A stretch of 64,000 nt of DNA from Ornithodoros turicata (taxonomy: Eukaryota > Arthropoda > Arachnida > Ixodida > Argasidae). A model generated the notes under the pieces. That model was given only the letters and a program-made list of their open reading frames with translations, was not told the origin of the DNA and did not search any database. This document shows positions 33,546 through 44,062 of this stretch, one piece after another (within the stretch, counting starts at the first letter, position 1; the number at the start of each line of letters is the position of its first letter). The translations under genes and the position numbers were made by a program. The DNA is taken from the NCBI RefSeq assembly GCF_037126465.1, contig NC_088203.1, forward strand, positions 86,242,668 through 86,306,667, given 5' to 3'.

Positions 33546-33786
33546 AAGGAAAATATAGTTGGAGGTGACATTCTTTGAGATTGAGGGAAGACATGTTATG
33601 AAGACGTGAATACCGTATGTTTATTCCGCATTTTCTTTCACATAATCGAAACCATATCATACAGGCGAAATTCATTTTCTCATTTCCTCACTGGGTCAGT
33701 GATGGCTTCTCTCTCACCCACTTGTTCATGTAGCGGTTCCTTGATTTCTGTAACAGTTATTTGGTGCGGTACACTGTAAGAAAGAA

Positions 33787-33916
33787 TGTTAGAAGAGGGC
33801 GACAACAGCCTTGTGGCGCATGAGCACTGTTTCTCGCGCACTCATTCTACCTTTGCTTTTCGCTCCCACATTAAACCTGTTGTTTCGCACTGCCGCACTG
33901 CGCTCTTACTTCTTCA
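33787..33916 (+). repeat. copia 5' LTR
   Basis: 130 bp, from TGTTAGAAGAGGGCG to CTTACTTCTTCA, with TG...CA termini. It differs from the 3' LTR by a single substitution (TTGCTTTTCG against TTGCTGTTCG). The direct repeat AAGAA (33782-33786; 36624-36628) is the 5-bp target duplication. Confidence 0.95.
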
Positions 33917-33929
33917 GGTTATGGGCCCA
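33917..33929 (+). promoter_or_regulatory. primer binding site, initiator tRNA-Met internal type
   Basis: GGTTATGGGCCCA directly after the LTR is complementary to the anticodon-arm region of initiator tRNA-Met. This half-tRNA priming is known for the copia lineage. Coding sequence of integrase follows within a few bases. Confidence 0.8.
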
Positions 33930-36477
33930 ATGAAGCGGGCATCCTTCCCAAAAGTGAGCGGTTCAAGAGCGGAAGGCGTACTGGACCTGGTACATACGGA
34001 CGTTTGCGGGCCCATGAGGGTTCTTACGCCGAGCAAGAACAAGTACTTTGTAACGTTTATCGATGACTACTCTCGGTACACTGTGCTATACTTGCTAAAG
34101 TCCAAGGACGAGGTACCTTCGAAACTTAAAGAGTACCTTGCATTAGTAAAGACTAAGTTTGGCACGTACCCGAAGGTCCTGCGTGGGGACAACGGAACCG
34201 AGTACACTGGCAGTAGATCTCGACTGATTCTGCGAGACTGTGGGGTTGAGCTTCAGACCACCGTTCCGTATAGCCCTCAGCAAAACGGTGTAGCAGAAAG
34301 GAAAACCCGCACACTGTGTGAGAGTGCCAGGAGCATGCTTTTTGGAGCGGATATGCCAACGACTTTTTGGGGCGAAGCCATCGTGACGGCGTGCTACCTC
34401 CAAAACCGACTACCAAGCAGAGCAGTTCACAGAACACCTTACGAGCTGTGGCACAGCAAAAAGCCGAGCTTGGAACATCTCAGGATGTTTGGGAGTCACG
34501 TCTTCGTGCATTTTCCAAAGGAAAAACGGTCTAAATGGGATGCTCGTGCTGTCGAAGGGAGACTGGTTGGCTACGGAGGAACTCAGAAGGGATACCGAGT
34601 ACTTCTCAAGGGGAGTCATAAGATAAAGGTGACTCGGGACGCGGTAATCGATGAAGCTCCAATCATACAGAAGTTCTGCTCGGAATCGTCTCCACCACGT
34701 CACGAAGAATCAGGAGATCACCGGCTACGTCATGAAGCGGGTGCAGATAGTCCCAGCGAGATAGAAGTAGAGATGTGGCCGAGCATATCTTCACCTGGGG
34801 AAGAAGAGGTCAGTGGTGCCCCGGGAGAGGATCGAGAGACAGCCGTAACTGAGCTTCGGCGTCCGGCTAGGAGCAATAAGGGCGTCCCGCCAGACCGATT
34901 TTCCTACATCGCTCAGGCCGCGCCAACTGCTGATCCTGGCAGCTGGAAAGAAGTTCAAGCATTGCCAGCTTGTGAGAGAGTGAAGTGGATTGAGGCTGCA
35001 AACGAAGAAATTGCTTCACTTCACCAACTTGACACGTGGGCTCTTGTGGAGCTTCCCCCTGGAAAACGACCATTCGGTTGCAAATGGGTTTTCAAAACAA
35101 AGAGAGACAAAGACGGCAATGTTGAGAGATACAAGGCAAGGCTCGTTGCCCAGGGGTACTCTCAAAAATACGGAGAGGACTACGACGCTACTTTCGCCCC
35201 CGTTGCAAAGCTTACGACCTTGCGGGTTCTTCTCACGGTATCAGCATCACGAAAGTTGCAGGTTCGTCACTACGATGTGAAGACTGCTTTCCTCAATGGA
35301 GTGATTGAAGAAGACATATACATGAGACAGCCCGAAGGTTTCGTTTCGGTGGGTAAAGAACATCTAGTCTGCAAGCTGCAGAGAATGGGCTCAAGCAGGC
35401 CGCGAGGGCATGGAACATCAAGGCAAACGAAGTCTTTCTTGAAGAGGGCTTCAGCCGTAGCGAGGCAGACCCCTGCCTCTACTTCAAGACAGAAAAAGGC
35501 AGTCGCATATATATCCTTCTCTATGTTGACGATATGCTGATTTGCCACAAGGATGATTCAGTCATTACTGGAGTCTGGAAAAGTTTGAACAAGCATTTCG
35601 AGCTCAAGGACCTTGGGCATGTCAGCCGGTACCTAGGAATCGAAATAGAGAGATCAGAAGATGGTTGCTTCTACATCCACCAAGCTAAAAAGATCGACAC
35701 CCTTCTGGAAAAATACCAGCTCATGGACGTCAAGCCTAGTCACACACCTATGGACCCCGACTACCTGAAATTTAGTGGCGATCACAGCTTACTGCCGACC
35801 AACGATCAGTACCGTCAAGCTGTCGGGGAGCTGCTGTACTTGAGCACAACTACGCGTCCGGACATTGCTTGTGCCATCGGAATTCTTTGTCGTCGCGTGA
35901 GTAAGCCACGCCAGCAAGACTGGAATGCCGTGAAAAAGCTTTTACGTTACTTGAAGTACACCAGAAGCTTAAAGCTGAAGCTCTCCGGGCAGCCAGGCAG
36001 CCAGGTATGAAGCTGGAGTGTTACGTGGATGCGGATTGGGCAGGAGATGTGTCGTACCGCAAATCGACTAGCGGGTACTTCGTCCAGCTGGGAGGCAGTC
36101 CCGTCTCCTGGTCCACGAGGAAACAGATGTCTGTAGCATTGTCATCTACAGAGGCCGAATATGTCGCAGCGGCACACGCGTCACAAGAAGTTTTGTGACT
36201 ACGACAGCTCTTACAAGTTTTTGGTTATGACCAACTTCACCGACCTGCCTTTACGAGGACAACCAAGGCTGCATCAAGCTTGCACTTCGCGAGGGACACA
36301 GCGCGCGATCAAAACACATTGACGTGCGACATCATCATCTCAGAGATTTGGTCCAACGCGGAGTCATACACCTGCAATACTGCGAAACAGCCAGGATGGT
36401 CGCCGACGCATTAGCCAAACCCATCCCGCGACCGCGACTACTGCTTCTGGGGGAGCACATGGGTCTCTTTGAGCATT
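33921..36477 (+). pseudogene. copia pol remnant: integrase, reverse transcriptase, RNase H
   Basis: From 33921 the frame gives integrase motifs HTDVCGPM, YVTFIDDYSRY-type catalytic segment, DNGTEY and QQNGVAERK. RT follows with GCKWVFKTKRD, YKARLVAQGYSQ and YDVKTAFLNG (motif A). A lesion near 35385 removes part of the YGLKQA region and shifts frame; the catalytic LLYVDDML then appears at about 35518-35541. RNase H ([18 protein letters not shown]) follows. Further damage is an 8-bp tandem duplication of CAGCCAGG at 35987-36003, a TGA replacing Trp at 36197-36199, and a small indel near 36243. The frame ends at TAG 36475-36477. Polyprotein processing would need the missing protease. Confidence 0.9.
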
Positions 36478-36480
36478 AGT

Positions 36481-36493
36481 TGTCGAGGGGGGG
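36481..36493 (+). promoter_or_regulatory. polypurine tract of the copia element
   Basis: TGTCGAGGGGGGG lies immediately before the 3' LTR, where plus-strand priming is expected. The second copia copy has GTCGAGAGGGGG at the same place. Confidence 0.75.
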
Positions 36494-36623
36494 TGTTAGA
36501 AGAGGGCGACAACAGCCTTGTGGCGCATGAGCACTGTTTCTCGCGCACTCATTCTACCTTTGCTGTTCGCTCCCACATTAAACCTGTTGTTTCGCACTGC
36601 CGCACTGCGCTCTTACTTCTTCA
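36494..36623 (+). repeat. copia 3' LTR
   Basis: 130 bp matching the 5' LTR with one difference; followed by the AAGAA target duplication. Confidence 0.95.
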
Positions 36624-36941
36624 AAGAAGGGTGTGAAAAGCTAGTAATTTCTATATTTACCGCCTAGGTCAACATAGCGTCTGATAAAGGGTGTAAAAGG
36701 GTGGTAAAAGAAATTGTCATATATCCAAATTGCTACCAAAAGGTGTAGGCCCCCTCGCTTACCGAATCAGAAGCGATATCATTCGTGGCAATGGTTGGCG
36801 GACAACGTGCTATGCGGTGAAGTTCTGTCTTGAGAGTGAGGTATAGCAGGTAGAACTTTGCAACCTTTTAGGCACAACATATGCGACAACTATTACCTCC
36901 TAAAAGGCGTAACTGCTCCAACTTTTTTTTTTAAGAGTGTA

Positions 36942-38096
36942 CGGGAACTAGGGAATCTGCGTGAGGGAGTGGCAAGATTATGCTCGCGGATCCGATAAAG
37001 AGAAGGGAGATAGCGGACGTGCACGTCATTGCAGTGTAAGGAATAATGTTTTAATTGACATTCCAGGAAGGCAGAGCTTTCTGGAAACCGGCCTCACGCG
37101 GCACTCAACGTGAACAGCCGCTGCTACTGCTCCTTCCTCATTAAATGAAATCGTAGAGATAATGCACTCTCTGCCGATGAAAATGGGTGCGCTTTTTATT
37201 GAATTTCCAGGCACCCACTTGCTGCAGCCATATCCCCCGAGTCGACCTTGCATTCATTGCCGAGTTCGAAAAAGCCAGGGGTCAAGCCCCAGCCGTGGGA
37301 AGCCATACGAAGACAGCAACAGTGTCACAGATGCAGTGAAGAATGAGTCGTAGGACGAATTAAATAATGAAGCCGAACGAGCTCTGCGAGGCGAATGTAC
37401 ATAATCGAAAAATGTCGAAATTTTAGAGTTTTTTTTTTTTAAATACGGTGCGTGAGAATAGGGGACCCGAAACATAAGGGCTATAGAGCACGCATCATGA
37501 TTGATAGAATAGTGTTGCGATAACGCAGAGCTGTGTATTTGCGCTTCTCGCTTGCAGTAAAATATCGTTGCTATCGTAAAAAAATACATTTTTTGTGTGT
37601 GTGTATGTGTTGTCAATGTTTTCTGTCGTTTGCAGACTGCACGCCCACGCAAATTCTCGCCGGACGCTAAAGCGACGCAAAGCCAGCTTTCGGGCACCAC
37701 GCTATTTGCGAGAAATATTTGCAATGATTATTGTTTGAGAGTGCGTTATGCCGTTTACGTTATAAGCTTTTAGACCGTATATTGATCATATTGAGTACTG
37801 TGGAAACACCAGCGAACTTTTCCCACTCATATTCGAGATTGAAACGTCCCATACAAACATACAGAAATGCACAAAAGGGAGGCGAGCAGCGGTCGTTCAT
37901 CGGCGAGCGATATTTCAGGAGAAACGCTCAAGATTTTTATGGCCGAAGCAGATTGATCAAGGCCACGATTTCCGAGCGCACATTGGTAGCAGATTTCCGC
38001 GCTGGCAGACTCCATCAGTGGCATTCCAACAAGGTGGAAGGCAGCGCCCGCCCGGCTGCAGTATATCGTCTGCCGCAACCGGAAGCAGAGCCAGCC
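36942..38096. other. no firm gene apart from the weak serpin-like frame
   Basis: It contains a T-rich run at 37431-37441 and a short TGTGTGTGTATGTGT stretch near 37593. Nothing else is recognised. Confidence 0.45.
37026..37253 (-). pseudogene. possible serpin reactive-loop fragment (weak)
   Basis: A 75-codon minus-strand frame contains ISFNEEGAVAAAV at residues 36-47. That resembles the hinge before the reactive centre loop of serpins (commonly a Val-Asn-Glu-Glu-Gly-x-x-Ala-Ala-Ala pattern). The preceding residues (APIFIGRECIIST) fit the strand-5A region only loosely, and no clear PF-type C-terminal strand follows. It could equally be chance. No splice sites were established. Confidence 0.2.
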
Positions 38097-38273
38097 CACG
38101 TGACGTGACACCACGTGACCGTCCGAATTCCCTGCGCGGCTCCTCACTCCCCAGTCGAGAGCTAGAGCTCGGAGCGAACCCATGCTGGTGCGTGTCGCGA
38201 CATGACAGGATTAAAGTGCACGGATTAAGGTGGATTTGGAGCCGGATTACGCGTCCGGAAGTATGCGTGACCC
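38097..38273 (+). promoter_or_regulatory. putative 5' untranslated/promoter region with paired CACGTG boxes
   Basis: CACGTG occurs at 38097-38102 and 38112-38117 in a G+C-rich, CpG-containing stretch directly upstream of the candidate exon at 38274. Two short upstream frames start at ATG 38182 (7 codons) and ATG 38202. No TATA box is evident. E-box function is inferred only. Confidence 0.35.
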
Positions 38274-38367
38274 ATGACGGGAGTTGCTTTCCGGCCGTTG
38301 GCTGTGCTACTCTCCCGCTGTTGGCTTCTTTTGGCTCCGTTGCTGCTCTTTGCCAGTCTACATCACG
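38274..38367 (+). CDS. candidate first coding exon encoding a signal peptide
   Basis: From ATG 38274 the frame encodes 31 residues with an N-terminal part (MTGVAFRPLAV) and a hydrophobic core WLLLAPLLLFASL, as in a secretory signal peptide. The exon ends CATCACG followed by GTGAGC at 38368, a consensus splice donor, in phase 1. G+C-rich upstream sequence with CACGTG boxes supports a promoter-proximal position. No matching downstream exon was identified in the window, so the product is unknown. This is the best candidate for a host gene here, but a chance hydrophobic frame cannot be excluded. Confidence 0.45.
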
Positions 38368-39959
38368 GTGAGCATTCGCTTTCCATACGTTCACCGACTG
38401 TGACAATGTTGCCAGCCGATGGGCTGAATAAATTACGTCTGGGTCAAGGCAAAGAATGCTGTTCGTGCACCGGCAGTCGTCTTTCGGCTGCAGGGGTCAG
38501 AGAGGTGATGCTCCCTCATGAATAGACATGTATGTACGTGGAGTATCTTGAAAAGTTGTTACAGTGATGTAGAGCGTGCAACAATACGAAGCACTACATT
38601 TCTCGAGCACACTTCGGATAGATAAAGAAGTGCTACTTGGCTGCATGATATATTTTGCGAAATACGAATGAAAGACTCGGTGCCCGAAAAAAAAAAAAAA
38701 ACGTATATCCCCCCGAAATAAAGAGCTTCTTATTGCACTTCACTCTATATACAGTGAAGAACGTTTTATAAACATTCTCGGATGCACGCCTAGCTGTTGT
38801 TTTAACCGACATATACATTATCTCTCTCATACGTGTTCATGTCTGTCCAATTCCGTGGCAATTAATGATTCCGATCCCTGTTCTCTCGCTTTCTTTCTTC
38901 TTTAATTGATGTATATTCTTTCGTTATTGATGATTAATATGTCCGCTCGACACGACCTAAACAAGGTTATAATATTCAGCTCTTCTATGGAAATGGGATG
39001 GTTACGGTATACCAGCGGAAGGCATGCTTTTCATTCATTTTCGTACTGCAGAGAGCCAAACGAAGCCGCCCATGTTTTCACATATGACTTTCTACATCTG
39101 AGCATAGTATGATGATTAAATATCCTAAACAGTATGATGACACAAGCGAGCTGGTGTGATCTTGAGACAGGCAACACATCCTTGAGCCTGAAGACAGCGG
39201 GGACCAGGAGACCAGACACACATGGAGGCTCAAAAACCAACGAAAACAGCGTTTTGATGGACGATAACGTTTATACTTTTTAACAATAGAAATACTTTTT
39301 ATCCCTTCTGTTCCCGCTTTCTTCAGACTCAAGTATATATGTTGCCTGTCTCACGACTTTCTATCCTTTGACGCGCCCGTGACGCAAGCTTCGCCGCATC
39401 TCCAACGCCTGTCGTCTTATAGCAGCATATCAGAATTATTAACGCCCACCCTGGAGACTTTCGAAGTTTTTTTTTAGGCTGAATAAAACGAGACCTCTTT
39501 CTCGAAACTTCTCTCTTACAATGGCACTTTACCAGAAATCTGATGTCACAGGGTAATGAAGCTTATTGTTGAGGTTTATAGTCGGATTTACACCAGTGCT
39601 TCAGTAATCTTAAGGGGGTGTAAAGTCACGATTAGCGTAATTCGTAACTACAGGCGAGTCGGCTGCACTGCCCCTGCCGTACCTGGTTCTGTCGATTCAT
39701 TGGGTCGTTATTTCAAGCCGTCTCATAAAGTTAGTTTTGTTTTCTGTTTTACTTTTCATGCCGTGGAATAAAGAATGCGAAGTTTTACTCGGCGAGCTCT
39801 GCCGAAGCTATTTAATTTGTATGCGGCTGTTTAGGTACTTAGTTTGTAGTTGTAGGTGCTAAAGTTGTAGTTGTAGGAGCGCATTCCTACCGAGTGCGTC
39901 GGCGTGGCGAGCGGCTCCTCTTCGTTACTGTGGTCGGGCGCCTATGCGATGCTGTCTCA
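38368..39959. other. no gene recognised; possible first intron
   Basis: If the exon at 38274 is real this would be intron. I see poly-A runs at 38687-38701 and AATAAA words at 39482 and 39769, but no exon with convincing content. Confidence 0.4.
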
Positions 39960-40060
39960 CAGAAACAACAACAACAACTTTATTCTAAGATGATGAATAG
40001 GTAGTTTCATCGCCAGAGGCGATACTGTACTCCTTTGCTGATGGTGATGTGGAAAAAAAA
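39960..40060 (-). mobile_element. 3' end of a LINE with (GTT)n tail
   Basis: On the minus strand the sequence ends AGAATAAAGTTGTTGTTGTT, a polyadenylation-like AATAAA followed by a trinucleotide tail as seen in tick-type LINE/SINE 3' ends. Upstream coding is absent. Confidence 0.45.
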
Positions 40061-40631
40061 AAGTCAATTTAGCGGTACTATCGTAGACCATATACACGTC
40101 CGCAAGGTTAATCTGCCGTAGAACAGCTCTGCCGAACAGAACAGCACGACTGATCTGCCGAAGCTATCTTGCACGCAGACTTTGTCTTATACGGCATGTA
40201 TCGGATATCACAGACCAGAACTAACCAGACCAGAAAGCCCAGAAAAACGAGCAGACAGTTGCCCATGTAAACACAAGCATAGTGTGAATTCGGCACCATA
40301 CGCACCATACCCCATGAACAAACACAACGGCAGGCAGACCGCTTATTACACGCTGCCAATCAGCCACCCACAGAAGTTTCCGTAACCAGACAGCTGAAGT
40401 TAAGACATCACACGTTAGGAAACTTGAGCTTTATGCGTATACGATTCAGCTGTTTGGTAACCAACGAGATCTAGAGAAAATACAACGAAAAAGAAAAAGC
40501 GAACCTGTTTACATAAAAATCGTGCTGCGCTGCTAACGAACATCCGTTATATAGCAGTTTTACATCTGCTTTTACGTAGGCATGTACTGCGGCCCTAAAC
40601 TTCGTCATCTTCTATCCCGTGCGAAATGGAC
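40061..40631. other. no gene recognised
   Basis: Short frames on both strands; no motif recognised. Confidence 0.5.
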
Positions 40632-40864
40632 TACACTCTAATAACGGAACCTCACTGCATAGCACTCTTAGCCAACCATCATCCCGAATGACAACGTTCC
40701 CTCCCTTGATTTGATGAAAACGGGAGGCGTACGCCATTTTTGTGGAAATTATGAATTGCGTAATGCCTCAACAATGGCGTACGCCCCCGGTTTTAAGCCA
40801 TTCTTGGAAAAGAACGATGTCACTGATATTTGGCTATGTGGTGAAGTTCATTTTTAAGAGTGTA
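40632..40864. mobile_element. palindromic MITE family A
   Basis: TACACTCTAATAACGGAACC...AGCACTCTTAGCCAACCATC at the left pairs with ...GTGGTGAAGTTCATTTTTAAGAGTGTA at the right. The centre is GGCGTACGCC. TA termini on both sides. Confidence 0.85.
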
Positions 40865-40887
40865 GGCAATTGGAATAGATTTACTCG

Positions 40888-41207
40888 TACACTGTAAAAA
40901 AAAATCGCAATTTCACACAAGAGTGACTGCTAACTCTGTTGCCGGCATATGTGTCGTAATCTTGTTATTGCAAACTCGCAAACTCGTTATTGCAAACTTT
41001 TGAGTGCACACTGCACAACTACTATAAGCAAAGAGCATGCCGCTTGCATAAGGGGGATATTAAACTGCGAAAACCTAGTCCGGAACTGTGCCGTGTGACG
41101 CCAGTCGAATTTTGTGCAGCATGTAGGTTACGGCTCATATGCCGGCAACAGAGTTAGCAGTCACTTGAGCAGTAAAATTACGGAATTTTTTTTTTTTCTA
41201 CAGTGTA
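40888..41207. mobile_element. 320-bp foldback element 'B' with TA termini
   Basis: TACACTGTAAAAAAAAATCGC at the left and CTACAGTGTA at the right. Inner arms GTGACTGCTAACTCTGTTGC and GCAACAGAGTTAGCAGTCAC are perfect complements. A separate family from A despite similar outermost bases. Confidence 0.85.
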
Positions 41208-41259
41208 GGGTGTGTCAGCCTAGTTTGGTGAAATGCACTGTCGAACACGTGGCTTATGC

Positions 41260-41512
41260 TACACTCTTAGAAATGAACTTCACCGCATAGCACGCTCCTA
41301 GCCAACCATCCTCTCGAATGATATCGTTATCTGCCCTTATTTGCTGAAAACGGGAGGCGTACGCCTCTTTTGTGACAATTATGAACGGCATAAGTGTCAC
41401 AAAAAAGGCGTACGCCTCCCGTTTTCAGCAAATCAGGGCAGATAACGATATCATTCGAGAGGATGGTTGGCTAGGAGCGTGCTGTGCGGTGAAGTTCATT
41501 TTTAAGAGTGTA
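41260..41512. mobile_element. palindromic MITE family A, well preserved
   Basis: The left arm reads ACACTCTTAGAAATGAACTTC, CACCGCATAGCACGCTCC, TAGCCAACCATCC, TGATATCGTTATCTG, then GAAAACGGGAGGCGTACGCC. The right arm is its near-exact complement, giving a hairpin of about 115-bp arms with a short GACAATTATGAACGGCATAAGTGTC loop. TA on both sides. Confidence 0.92.
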
Positions 41513-41785
41513 GGATTCAAGTAAGTTTTGTGCTAACGAAAGCAGAAGCAAACCAGCCAGAAACAAACGTGCGAGGCTCAGAAGAGGACGGACTTTGACT
41601 AAGAAGGTTTTAAACGCAGCTGCAATAAACTTACTGCAGATAAAGGAATTGCGGGGGAAGAATACCGAAGAGATCTGTTTGTCAGAAAAAGTCATAATTC
41701 ACGGCTGAAGGTCGAAGCGCATGCTGATACAATTCAAGCTCGTAGAGGAAGAGGTACGCGTTTTCTTCAACGGCCTTCTGCACTC

Positions 41786-42026
41786 TACACTGTTAAAACA
41801 GAACTTCACCACATAGCCAGCACCTAGCCAACCATCATTCCGAATTATATCATTCTGTGCCCTGATTTGTTCAAAACAGGGGGGAGGCGCCTATCTGGGA
41901 CAAGATAATCTGTCCCAGATAGGCGCCTCCTCCCATTTTCAACTAATCAATACACAGAATGGTATCATTCGGAATGATGGTTGGCTATGAGCGTGCTATG
42001 CGGTGAAGTTCTGTTTTAACAGTGTA
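41786..42026. mobile_element. MITE family A, second subtype
   Basis: Ends are TACACTGTTAAAACAG and CTGTTTTAACAGTGTA. The centre is GAGGCGCCTATCTGGGACA-type rather than GGCGTACGCC, defining a subtype shared with 42312, 47805 and 51410. Confidence 0.9.
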
Positions 42027-42261
42027 GAAACCGAACTTCACCGCAGGGCACGCTCTGCGCAAACCATTGCCCCGATTGATAGGGTTATCGCTTCTGACTG
42101 AAAGAGAGAGGGAGGCGTACGCCTTTTTATACCAGCTATCATATATCCAAATTGCCACGAAAACGCCCCTCTCTCTCCGAGTCAGAAGCGATAACCCTAT
42201 CATTCGTGGCAACGGTTGGTGCACACCGTGCTATGCGTTGAAGTTCTGTTTTTAGACTGTA
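42025..42261. mobile_element. MITE family A, third subtype, abutting the previous copy
   Basis: Starts TAGAAACCGAACTTCACCGC directly at the TA of the preceding copy and ends GTTCTGTTTTTAGACTGTA. The arms contain GATAGGGTTATCGCTTCTGAC and its complement. The same subtype supplies the right half at 36720-36840. Confidence 0.85.
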
Positions 42262-42311
42262 TCATGGCCGACTTCCCCGGTCATAACAACGCTGCAAAAA
42301 CGGAAGTTCAC

Positions 42312-42552
42312 CGCACTGTTAAAACAGAACTTCACCACATAGCACGCTCGTAGCCAACCATCATTCCGAATGGTATCATTCAGTGTATTGATTTGTTGAA
42401 AATGGGAGGAGGCGCCTATCTGGGACACATTATCTTGTCCCAGATAGGCACCTCCCTCCTGTTTTGAACAAATCTGGACACACAATGATATTATTCGGAA
42501 TGATGGTTGGCTAGGAGCGTGCTATGTGGTGAAGTTCTGTTTTAATAGTGCA
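42312..42552. mobile_element. MITE family A, second subtype
   Basis: GCACTGTTAAAACAGAACTTC...TCTGTTTTAATAGTGCA, centre GGCGCCTATCTGGGACACATTATCTTGTCCC. A short family A end fragment (AAAACGGAAGTTCACC) precedes it. Confidence 0.88.
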
Positions 42553-42650
42553 CATAACACGCTCAAGAGCAGACTCGTTATTGCTCGTGACTTGTGGAAA
42601 GCACGGGGCACAGGCCTTATTGTGACAAATAAGTTAATAATGTAATGGCA

Positions 42651-42906
42651 TACACTTTTAGAAATTGAGCTTCACCGCATAGCACGCTCCTAGCCAATCA
42701 CCATCTCGAATGATATCGTATCTGCCCTAATGTGTTGAAAACGAGTGGCGTACGCCTTTTTTGTGACAATTGTGAACAGCATACTGAAGTGTCACAAAAA
42801 GGAGTACGCCTCCCGTTTTCAACAAATCAGGGCAGATAACGGCATCATTTGAGATGATGGTTGGCTGTAAGCGTGCTACGCGGTGAAGTTCATTTCTACG
42901 AGTGTA
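42651..42906. mobile_element. MITE family A, first subtype
   Basis: TACACTTTTAGAAATTGAGC at the left, TTCATTTCTACGAGTGTA at the right, centre GGCGTACGCC with GTGACAATTGTGAACAGC. A partial GGCGTACGCC arm and a poly-A run (42944-42962) follow it. Confidence 0.88.
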
Positions 42907-43153
42907 GGTGTAACAAAAAGGCGTACGCCTTGCGTTAAGAAACAAAAAAAAAAAAAAAAAAACAGACCAGGAGGGAGAGAGGAGGGAGGAGGGAGAGCGG
43001 TGCCATTCGTCATTCGTTTACCACACTCTCGTTGTTCATGGACACAAAAAAAACAAAAAACAAAAAATAAATAAAAATAAATACCTACATACCTACATGT
43101 CACTCTAAAAACAGGGCTTCACCGCATAGCACGCTTCTAGCCAACCATCAACC

Positions 43154-43405
43154 CACACTCTTAAAAATGAACTTCACCGCATAGCACGCTCCTAGCCAAC
43201 CGTAACCTCGAATGATATCGTTATCTGCCCTGATTTGTTGAAAACGAGAGGCGTACGCCTTTTTGTGACAATTATGAACAGCATAAGTGTCACAAAAAAG
43301 GCGTACGCCTCCCGTTTTCAACAAATCAGGGCAGATAACGATATCAATCGAGGTTATGGTTGGCTAGGAGCGTGCAATGCGGTGAAGTTCATTTTTAAGA
43401 GTGCA
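43154..43405. mobile_element. nested MITE family A copy
   Basis: CACACTCTTAAAAATGAACT...CATTTTTAAGAGTGCA with near-perfect arms; inserted in the element at 43101-44081. CA flanks both sides. Confidence 0.88.
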
Positions 43406-43553
43406 TATGAAAATGCCCTTTCCCTTCATTTAAGAAAAGCTGGTGAGTGTGCGCCATTTTTGTGGCAATTCGGAACTGCACAATGCCATGAAAATGGCGT
43501 ACGCCCCCCCCCCCCCCGTTTTCAGCAAATCAGGTGAAAGAACGATGTGACTG

Positions 43554-43790
43554 CACTCTTAAAAATGAACTTCACCACATAGCACGCTCCTAGCCAACCA
43601 CCATCCCGAATTACAACGTTCTCGCCCATGATTTGTTGAAAACGGGAGGAGGAGCCTATTTTGTGCCGTGCATAATGGCACAAAATAGGCTCCTCCTCCT
43701 GTTTTCAACAAATCAGGGGCGAGAACGTTGTCATTCGGGGTGATGGTTGACTAGGAGCGTGCTATGTGGTGAAGTTCATTTTTAAGAGTG
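43554..43790. mobile_element. nested MITE family A copy
   Basis: CACTCTTAAAAATGAACTTC...TTCATTTTTAAGAGTG, centre AGGAGCCTATTTTGTGC. Inserted in the same host element. Confidence 0.88.
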
Positions 43791-43844
43791 TGGGGGCGAT
43801 GGTTGGCTAAAAGCGTGCTATGTGGTGAAGTACATTTTTAGGAG

Positions 43845-44062
43845 ACATCGAGACGGGGAGGTACCCGGGGTTCAAACCCCGATGCAGGCTGCGTTGTCTG
43901 GGGTTTTTCCTGGGTTTTCCTCAGACGCTGTCAAGCATATGTCGGCGCAGTTCCCTTAGAAGTCGGCCCAGGTCGCATATCCCCCAGAGCGCTCGTCGTG
44001 ACGTTGCCCACTTCTGTGAGGCCGACAACGGCGAGCTCTTTCAGGAGCAGCAGCGCCACCAC
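43845..44062 (+). mobile_element. S1 SINE inserted in a MITE
   Basis: The head has GGTACCCGGGGTTCAAACCCCG (box B). CTGTCTGGGGTTTTTCCTGGG follows, then the common S1 body and a (CAC)n tail. ACATTTTTA(G/A)GAG flanks it (about 43832-43844 and 44064-44076), so it landed in the right end of the host MITE. The 5' tRNA part before box B is missing. Confidence 0.85.

Larger units (their letters stand above)
33787..36623 (+). mobile_element. Ty1/copia LTR retrotransposon, internally deleted
   Basis: Two near-identical LTRs, a primer site, a polypurine tract and a 5-bp duplication show a complete insertion. The interior is only about 2.6 kb. It begins in integrase, so gag and protease are gone, probably deleted in this copy or its parent. 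Order integrase-RT-RNase H identifies Ty1/copia. One LTR difference in 130 bp suggests insertion was recent relative to the other repeats, yet the pol frame already has several lesions. Confidence 0.93.
33770..36941. mobile_element. TIR element interrupted by the copia element
   Basis: TACACTGTAAGAAAG at 33770-33784 and CTTTTTTTTTTAAGAGTGTA at the right (to 36941) look like the two ends of one family A-related MITE with TA termini. Between 36640 and 36840 lies a family A right half (AGAAGCGATATCATTCGTGG...GTGCTATGCGGTGAAG). The copia element sits 15 bases inside the left end. This is inference from end similarity. Confidence 0.45.
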
